Position numbers and translations under genes: made by a program
The notes under the pieces: model-generated
Told to the model about the DNA's origin: nothing
The model's database searches: none
What the model saw: only the letters and a program-made list of their open reading frames with translations
Shown: piece by piece, positions 43,558 through 48,727 of the stretch
Layout: every line of letters begins with the position of its first letter
How positions within the stretch are numbered: position 1 is the first letter of the stretch
Assembly: GCA_012295275.1 (NCBI GenBank)
Contig: CM022678.1
Span: forward strand, 8,780,932 to 8,829,658
From: Chrysomallon squamiferum
Lineage: Eukaryota > Mollusca > Gastropoda > Neomphalida > Peltospiridae
DNA: 48,727 bases
Direction of reading: 5' to 3'

Positions 43558-43560
43558 GTG

Positions 43561-43629
<69 letters not shown>
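43558..43629. repeat. (GT)n microsatellite
   Basis: About 34 GT units. Confidence 0.97.
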
Positions 43630-43632
<3 letters not shown>

Positions 43633-43804
43633 AACAGTTATTTTTGGTGAAAAGATGGACCTATCTGTATTGCTCAAAACATTTCTAAAGATTTCATAAT
43701 TTCAACTTGCAATTAAAATGGCTGTAAAATTATTCAGGAACGTTCAGTAATTAAATATTTAAATAAAAATATTTTTATGAAATGTCTTTGTTATTTTGTT
43801 ATTT

Positions 43805-43880
43805 TTTATATAATATCTATATAATATATATATTTTTATATATATATATATATATTATGTATATATATATATATATATAA
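43805..43880. repeat. TA-rich microsatellite
   Basis: Interrupted TA repeats, continuing as short runs to about 43945. Confidence 0.9.
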
Positions 43881-44017
43881 CTTCATAACTTAGTGGAGAA
43901 AGCATTAATAAGCTCTTGACATGATTATATCTATATATATAATGTATATTAGTAATAAGAAGAGAAATTAGATTGTAGGATAAGAAGAATGTATGTTTTG
44001 TATATAATTATATATTG

Positions 44018-44206
44018 TTAGTCATTGTATAACTTGCTGATCAGACAGACTCCACACCTTTGTGTTGGATCATCGAATATTTCGTCCTCTTCATTAGAGT
44101 CGTAAGTGCAGCTTCGTTCACAGCCCCCGCTACTCCCCGTGGAGCCGATTCGTCCATCTTCAGCTGTTTCGCGCGCTAACTGAGATCTCTCAGCACATTT
44201 TATCAT
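44018..44206 (-). CDS. CpG-rich small ORF, unknown
   Basis: The block is clearly GC-richer than its surroundings. Two minus-strand frames start well: a 62-residue frame (MIKCAERSQLARETAEDGRI to DEIFDDPTQRCGVCLISKLY) and an overlapping one beginning at an ATGG, MDESAPRGVAGAVNEAALTT. Neither matches a family I know; EIFDDPTQRC only loosely recalls hedgehog signalling domains. It may be a first exon with promoter on the minus strand. Confidence 0.3.
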   Translation of the reverse strand: MIKCAERSQLARETAEDGRIGSTGSSGGCERSCTYDSNEEDEIFDDPTQRCGVCLISKLYND

Positions 44207-44401
44207 TTGACGTCAGTCTTCCAATACGAGGCGCAAGCGTTTAAAAAAAAAAAAAAAAACACGCGTTCACCTGCTGATAAGATTTAATGTAAAAAATAAC
44301 TCCACCTTCCTCTTAGTTTTCATTTGATGTTTTAGTCAAAGCGTTCTTGTTGGCGGATTCGCGATTTACTAAAGAAATGTAGTGATTAAGAATGAACCGT
44401 T

Positions 44402-44535
44402 ATTATATATACTGTTCAAAAAAAAAGTAGGGAACTCTTATAATGATTTTACAATTGCCAAAATTGTAATGTAAGTTAACTATGGGGAATGGCAATAAAT
44501 GTTATGAAAATAGTTAATTAAATGAACGATCGGAA
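44402..44535. mobile_element. Possible Tc1/mariner-type terminus or MITE piece
   Basis: The start TACTGTTCAAAAAAAAAGTA followed by GGGAAC is like terminal repeats I recall for Tc1/mariner elements of invertebrates. The opposite terminus is not visible, so this could be a solo end or coincidence. Confidence 0.3.
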
Positions 44536-44969
44536 CGAATGACTAGAAACAAAATGATAAAAACTGTATCATCAAAACAATGAAGACAAAAAATAAATAA
44601 ATAAAATAAAATAAAATTTACAGAAATAATTTTACATAGTGATTAAACACATTCCTGAAAAAAAGTCAAAGTCCAGAATGACGCCCCCCCCACACACACA
44701 CCCGCCTGCCGTACACGTGTTCTTTGTAACGCACGTGCGACGTATGGAATATGAAAACGTATTCAAAATTAATATTTTTCACGTTTCCCCGACATTTTTT
44801 GAAGAGTATATTTAAATGAAAAACGTTTTCACGTCTGCTACTTGATAATCTTGTCAGTCGTGTTGAATTGTACTGAGTTTGTTCTATCTGCAGTGAAAAC
44901 ATTAATATGCAGATTCACATGCGTGCATGAACCATTCACTATCACATGCACAGAAACGCAAACAGACAC

Positions 44970-44973
44970 ACAA

Positions 44974-45001
<28 letters not shown>
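44970..45001. repeat. (CA)n microsatellite
   Basis: About 14 CA units. Confidence 0.92.
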
Positions 45002-45004
<3 letters not shown>

Positions 45005-45059
45005 TAAAGAATAATAATAAGACAAGAAGAAGAATAACGAATAGATTCTCTTCAAGGTC

Positions 45060-45540
45060 ATCGAGGAAAGTGTTAGTTACGTAGCCCAGTGTTAATATTG
45101 TATTTTTTATTAACCGAAATCTAATAAAATCTTAAATTCGTTAAGCTACTTGTCTCCCTCTCTCCCTCTCTTCATCACTGTTTTTTGGAATGAACTACTT
45201 CAGTTTATTCTTTTAATCCAAAAATAAATAGCTTACTAAATAAAATAAAATAACAACAGATAAAAAGTAATCACGTGAAGATATAAAATGTATTACGTAA
45301 TTGGACAGTGATACATTTTCTCAAAGTATTAAAGTGTTTCACTGTCCATAGAAGACGCAAGAAACAAAGTTATATTTTGTTAGCGCCAAATCAATCTTAG
45401 CACATTGTTTAAATTCATACACAAAAGATTTAGTATTAACATTTAGTCTTATGCGTTACAAAGAATCAACAATTGCCTTTCTCTACCGAGTTCAAATAGA
45501 GGCTCAAGGTCACAAATTCATTAATTAACAACAGCAACAA
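45060..45540. other. No gene seen
   Basis: AT-rich sequence without exon features. Confidence 0.4.
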
Positions 45541-45544
45541 CAGC

Positions 45545-45563
45545 AATAATAATAATAATAAAA

Positions 45564-45632
<69 letters not shown>

Positions 45633-45640
45633 TAATAAAT
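45545..45640. repeat. (AAT)n microsatellite
   Basis: About 30 AAT units with small interruptions. Confidence 0.97.
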
Positions 45641-45840
45641 TCTCTTTAGTACAAAACTTATTTCGTTTATTATAACTGTCACTGAGTGAATGTTCAATGC
45701 GTTCGCGTCTGCAGTTACCGTTTTCAGCCGGCAAAATTTTCATTCCAGTGTAATTATTACTTCCTTCAGACATTTAGTTATAATCACTGACCAAAAGCGT
45801 ATAAAGAGCAGAAAAATCAGAAGAAACAAAAATAGAATGA

Positions 45841-45841
<1 letters not shown>

Positions 45842-45918
<77 letters not shown>
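45842..45918. repeat. (GT)n microsatellite
   Basis: About 37 GT units, preceded by atgatct. Confidence 0.97.
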
Positions 45919-45920
<2 letters not shown>

Positions 45921-46012
45921 GTTACTGAACTACTTTTATTCTGTAGTTTATTTTGTAGTTTTAAATTAAATTTAACAAAAGATTCAAGAATCAAATTCAC
46001 TGCTGTCACCTT

Positions 46013-46228
46013 GACAAATACAAATACGCACATAATACAAACACACAGAATATACACATACATAGAGACATACACAGATACACATACACATAATACAAAC
46101 ACACAGAATATACACATACATAGAGACATACACAGATACACATACACATAATACAAACACACAGAATATACACATACTTAGAGACATACACAGATATACA
46201 TACACATAATACAAACACACAAATACAT
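46013..46228. repeat. 58-bp tandem repeat
   Basis: CATAATACAAACACACAGAA starts at 46031, 46089, 46147 and 46205 (last copy partial), spacing exactly 58 bp. Confidence 0.95.
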
Positions 46229-46278
46229 TTTTTATCTTGTGTTTTAAAATTTAAAAACACAAGATAAAAAAAATGTAT
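46223..46278. repeat. Near-perfect hairpin
   Basis: Left arm ATACATTTTTTATCTTGTGT (to 46245) pairs with the right arm 46253-46278 across a loop of about 7 bases; the only difference is the length of the A/T runs. It sits at the junction of the 58-bp repeat and AAC/AAT repeats. Confidence 0.85.
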
Positions 46279-46294
46279 ATAAAAAAATTAAAGA

Positions 46295-46415
46295 ATAACA
46301 ACAACAACAAAAATAATAATATAATAACAACAGCAATAATAATAACAGCAATAATAACAACAGCAATGATAATAATAATTATAATAACAATATTATAATA
46401 ATAATTATTATTATG

Positions 46416-46448
<33 letters not shown>

Positions 46449-46475
46449 AATAATAATAATAATAATAATACATTT
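46295..46475. repeat. AAC/AAT triplet repeat tract
   Basis: Mixed (AAC)n, (AAT)n and CAG-type interruptions, ending with (AAC)n(AAT)n at 46415-46470. Confidence 0.93.
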
Positions 46476-46496
46476 TCTGATCTGTTCAGTCGCTAA

Positions 46497-46751
46497 CAAT
46501 GTCTGTCACGTACAAAACTCTTGAAAGACTGAACTGCTTGGTGTCGTGTAATGGTTTATGGTAACTGTATACAAGCCACGAAGTATGGCTGACAAGATTG
46601 TTATAAAGGTTTTCAATGCTGAACATCCAAGGAAACCATCGAAATGGAGACAACGTGAATCTGTGTGTGAAATATCAGCTGAGAACATTTCCAAAGCAGG
46701 AAGCCACAATCCCATTAACAACAACAATTCCAGTCAGAGGAGCGTACAAAC
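46497..46751 (-). pseudogene. Hedgehog-type Hint domain, C-terminal fragment
   Basis: Minus strand after attatttccag reads LYAPLTGIVVVNGIVASCFG, NVLS, TGA, YFTHRFTLSPFRWFPWMFSI, then NLYNNLVSHTSWLVY. This follows the end of hedgehog autoprocessing (Hint) domains, YAPLT..GTI.V..V.ASCYA....H..AH....PFR, and then the SRR-like W/L-rich tail. The frame is otherwise open for about 83 codons. The TGA falls where Arg would be one CpG transition away. The N-terminal Hint part with the catalytic Cys-Phe is not here. It may come from a hedgehog or a hog-type gene. Confidence 0.72.
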
Positions 46752-46759
46752 CTGGAAAT

Positions 46760-47550
46760 AATGTTTTAATGATGTGTAAATAATTTGTGTGTTAGTATTT
46801 GTACGTGGTTCTCTCAATATGCGTCCGTCCTTGTGTCATTGTCTGTATGTGTGACAGAACAAAGCTAGAGCTAGATAAACTAGATAAACAAACAGTCTTA
46901 ATAGTTATACAGACATGCAGAGTTTTGTGATCTGTTTGATTACGTAACGCTAGACGTCAAAACAGGTAATCTTGTCTGTCCAGTGAATGATCTGCATTTC
47001 TGAAGATTGAACAATTATGAGGGCCATTCGCAAGTCGCAGCGATGTCTGGGTAGCTGCTGATATCTTCTTCTATGACGGTGTTCTGTGAAAGGTTTCATC
47101 GCGTCTCAGCTGTTAATTAAAATGCTGAAGAAATGTGGACTAACGTAGATTCTGGGGCTCCTCTAGAATTAGAACCACTGAAACTTAAACTTCATTAGCT
47201 TCCTAACAGACCCGCCCCTGCTGTTATCGGATCTGAAATGCTCGTTCGTTAGACGGTCTTTGTTTTGGCTCAGTGGTTTAATGCCCAGTTAGTTAATCCA
47301 TCAGAACAAAAAAGTAATCTTTCTGATAATCATATCTTTGCCTCAGTCATTGTAATGAATGGTTCAGAATAGTCGGAGAAGCGAATACTGTTGTCATTAA
47401 GTATTTAAATTAAAGAGTCGCCATCTGAAAATGTTTGTTACAAGATAAAATTAGATAAAGTTTTGTTGCCGATAACTGAATTGTTTTTCATCACAGACTT
47501 CACAGACAAAATAACAAACTGAGACAGAAAGGAAGCAACACTACCTATAA
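46760..47550. other. No gene supported
   Basis: Moderate GC patch at 47030-47300 without a splice-flanked frame. A minus-strand frame (HISSAF...DISSYPDIAATCEW) has stops and no domain. Confidence 0.4.
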
Positions 47551-47565
47551 TGTATGTGTGTGTGA

Positions 47566-47620
<55 letters not shown>

Positions 47621-47743
47621 TGTATGTGTGTGTATGTATGTGTGTGTATGTGTGTGTGGGCATGTGTGTGTGTATGTGTGTGTATGTATGTGTGTACATG
47701 TGTGTGTGTATGTGTATGTGTGTGTATATGTGTGTGTGTGTGA

Positions 47744-47794
<51 letters not shown>

Positions 47795-47873
47795 TGTGTG
47801 TGTATGTGTGTGTGTGCGTGTGTGTGTTTATGTGTGTGTATTTGTGTGTTTGTGTGTATATGTGTGTGAGTGA
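47551..47873. repeat. Long compound TG/TATG repeat
   Basis: About 320 bp of TG units interrupted by TATG, CATG and AATG. All six-frame ORFs here (Cys-Val or Thr-His repeats) are artefacts of the dinucleotide. Confidence 0.97.
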
Positions 47874-48085
47874 TTATCTCTAACAAGTTTGAGTTCAAAT
47901 ATTGTAGATGTTTCTGTTTTAAAACCAAAGTTTTGGTTATCAAAAATTAGTATCAGTTAATTTAAGAAATACATTTTGAAAAACATCAACAACAGAAAAC
48001 CGCATTAATATGAAACCGAAGACGCGAAGTCATCCAGCACTGAAATTTGTGATCAAGCTCACGGACATTGCTTGACTTGTCAAGA

Positions 48086-48250
48086 TCACTCTGTGTAATT
48101 CTCAGAACGTAACATCAGCTGTGGAGAAGGGACTGACACGGCGACAGTGACAACGTGGCCACTCGTGAAGACAGACTCTGCTCTGTCTGTGTACAACTCA
48201 GCTGTGTACATCTTCACCCACTTTTGTCCAAGTTGAACAGAGACTTTGTT
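48086..48250 (-). pseudogene. Possible upstream Hint fragment
   Basis: A minus-strand frame reads SVQLGQKWVKMYTAELYTDR, AESVFTSGHVVTVAVSVPSP, QLMLRSENYTE, stop. FTSGHVVTVA resembles the LT..HLVFVA strand of Hint domains and lies upstream, in the correct orientation and order, of the clear Hint fragment at 46751. Weak on its own. Confidence 0.3.
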
Positions 48251-48727
48251 CAGTGAAATCAAGTGAATTTGATTCTTGAATCTTTTGTTAAATTTAATTT
48301 AACATGGTTTGCGTACTGAAAACTGTTCATGCAGCTGTAACTATCTTTATTTAAAAAGTATTTCAGTTAAAATACATTTATCATGTTTTAGATTTGTTTT
48401 GTTTCGATATAATACCGCGTAATAAACACGTAAACATGAAATTAACCCAAATAAATAATACACTGATCAATATGTGTATTACGCTAGTAGGAAAACAATA
48501 CAAGTAACAAATGTGTTTCAGTGCATGCATTAATTAATTCGCTAATTTTTACAGTATTTATATATTTATTCCTGAAGGTTTCAACGTCTGCTGCCTTCAG
48601 ATCGTTTGTAACATTTGTGTTGATTACAAACAAAATAAATTAGAAAACAGACAGATATGAAAACGTTTTACAAATCACAGTTAATGTCAGATGTCTTTGT
48701 TCCTGCGCGTTACTCGATTATTTCTCG
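48251..48727. other. No gene seen to the window end
   Basis: AT-rich sequence; no exon, repeat or RNA gene recognised. Confidence 0.4.

Noticed and set aside
46558-46761. Plus-strand 67-aa ORF (MVTVYKPRSMADKIVIKVFN...)
   Set aside because: The opposite strand carries the hedgehog-type Hint sequence; this frame is its shadow.
47545-47943. Cys-Val, Thr-His and similar repeat proteins
   Set aside because: They are translations of the TG/CA microsatellite; the same applies at 7396, 36409, 43461 and 45690.
1-48727. tRNA or rRNA genes
   Set aside because: I looked for B-box-like GGTTCGAATCC patterns and rRNA landmarks on both strands and saw none; a covariance-model scan would be decisive.

Overview
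The window looks like animal nuclear DNA: very AT-rich, full of microsatellites, with short exons bounded by GT/AG sites and protein families of metazoans (CAMSAP, IRAG/LRMP, RING, hedgehog-type Hint, protein kinase). A mollusc or other lophotrochozoan is my guess, but nothing here proves the phylum. There is one 200-base assembly gap (1028-1227).

Layout. 1.6-7.2 kb (minus) holds seven exon-like pieces of a CAMSAP/Patronin microtubule minus-end protein, from part of the CH domain to the start of the CKK domain, with the middle of the protein missing. 8.8-12.5 kb (plus) holds the only long intact gene, a 952-residue transposase-like protein with a probable spliced 5' leader; a 207-bp mariner remnant starts almost at its stop codon. 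13.3-13.9 kb is a 211-bp tandem repeat. 18.6-28.2 kb (plus) is a broken protein-kinase-like gene in many small, mostly phase-compatible exons, followed by a tandemly duplicated array of its C-lobe exons; a 66-bp minisatellite lies in one intron. 29.3-29.9 kb is a dispersed coding-like repeat also found at 8.8 and 15.5 kb. 31.7-33.4 kb carries IRAG/LRMP exons and a RING-finger relic; 34.2 kb (minus) has an isolated CAMSAP N-terminal exon. 36.8-39.2 kb is a decayed non-LTR retrotransposon, 39.3-39.8 kb (minus) a DUF7869-like relic, 41.5 kb a possible terminal exon, and 46.5-46.75 kb (minus) a hedgehog-type Hint relic. The right end is dominated by simple repeats.

Taken together the window reads as a graveyard of gene fragments among mobile elements, with one potentially active transposon-type gene. 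Nearly every recognisable host-gene fragment carries one or two stops or frameshifts. Several stops are TGA where arginine would fit, which would agree with CpG decay (CGA to TGA). Some single-base lesions lie near homopolymers and could be assembly errors. All exon calls come from reading frames and splice consensus by eye; none was tested by alignment.
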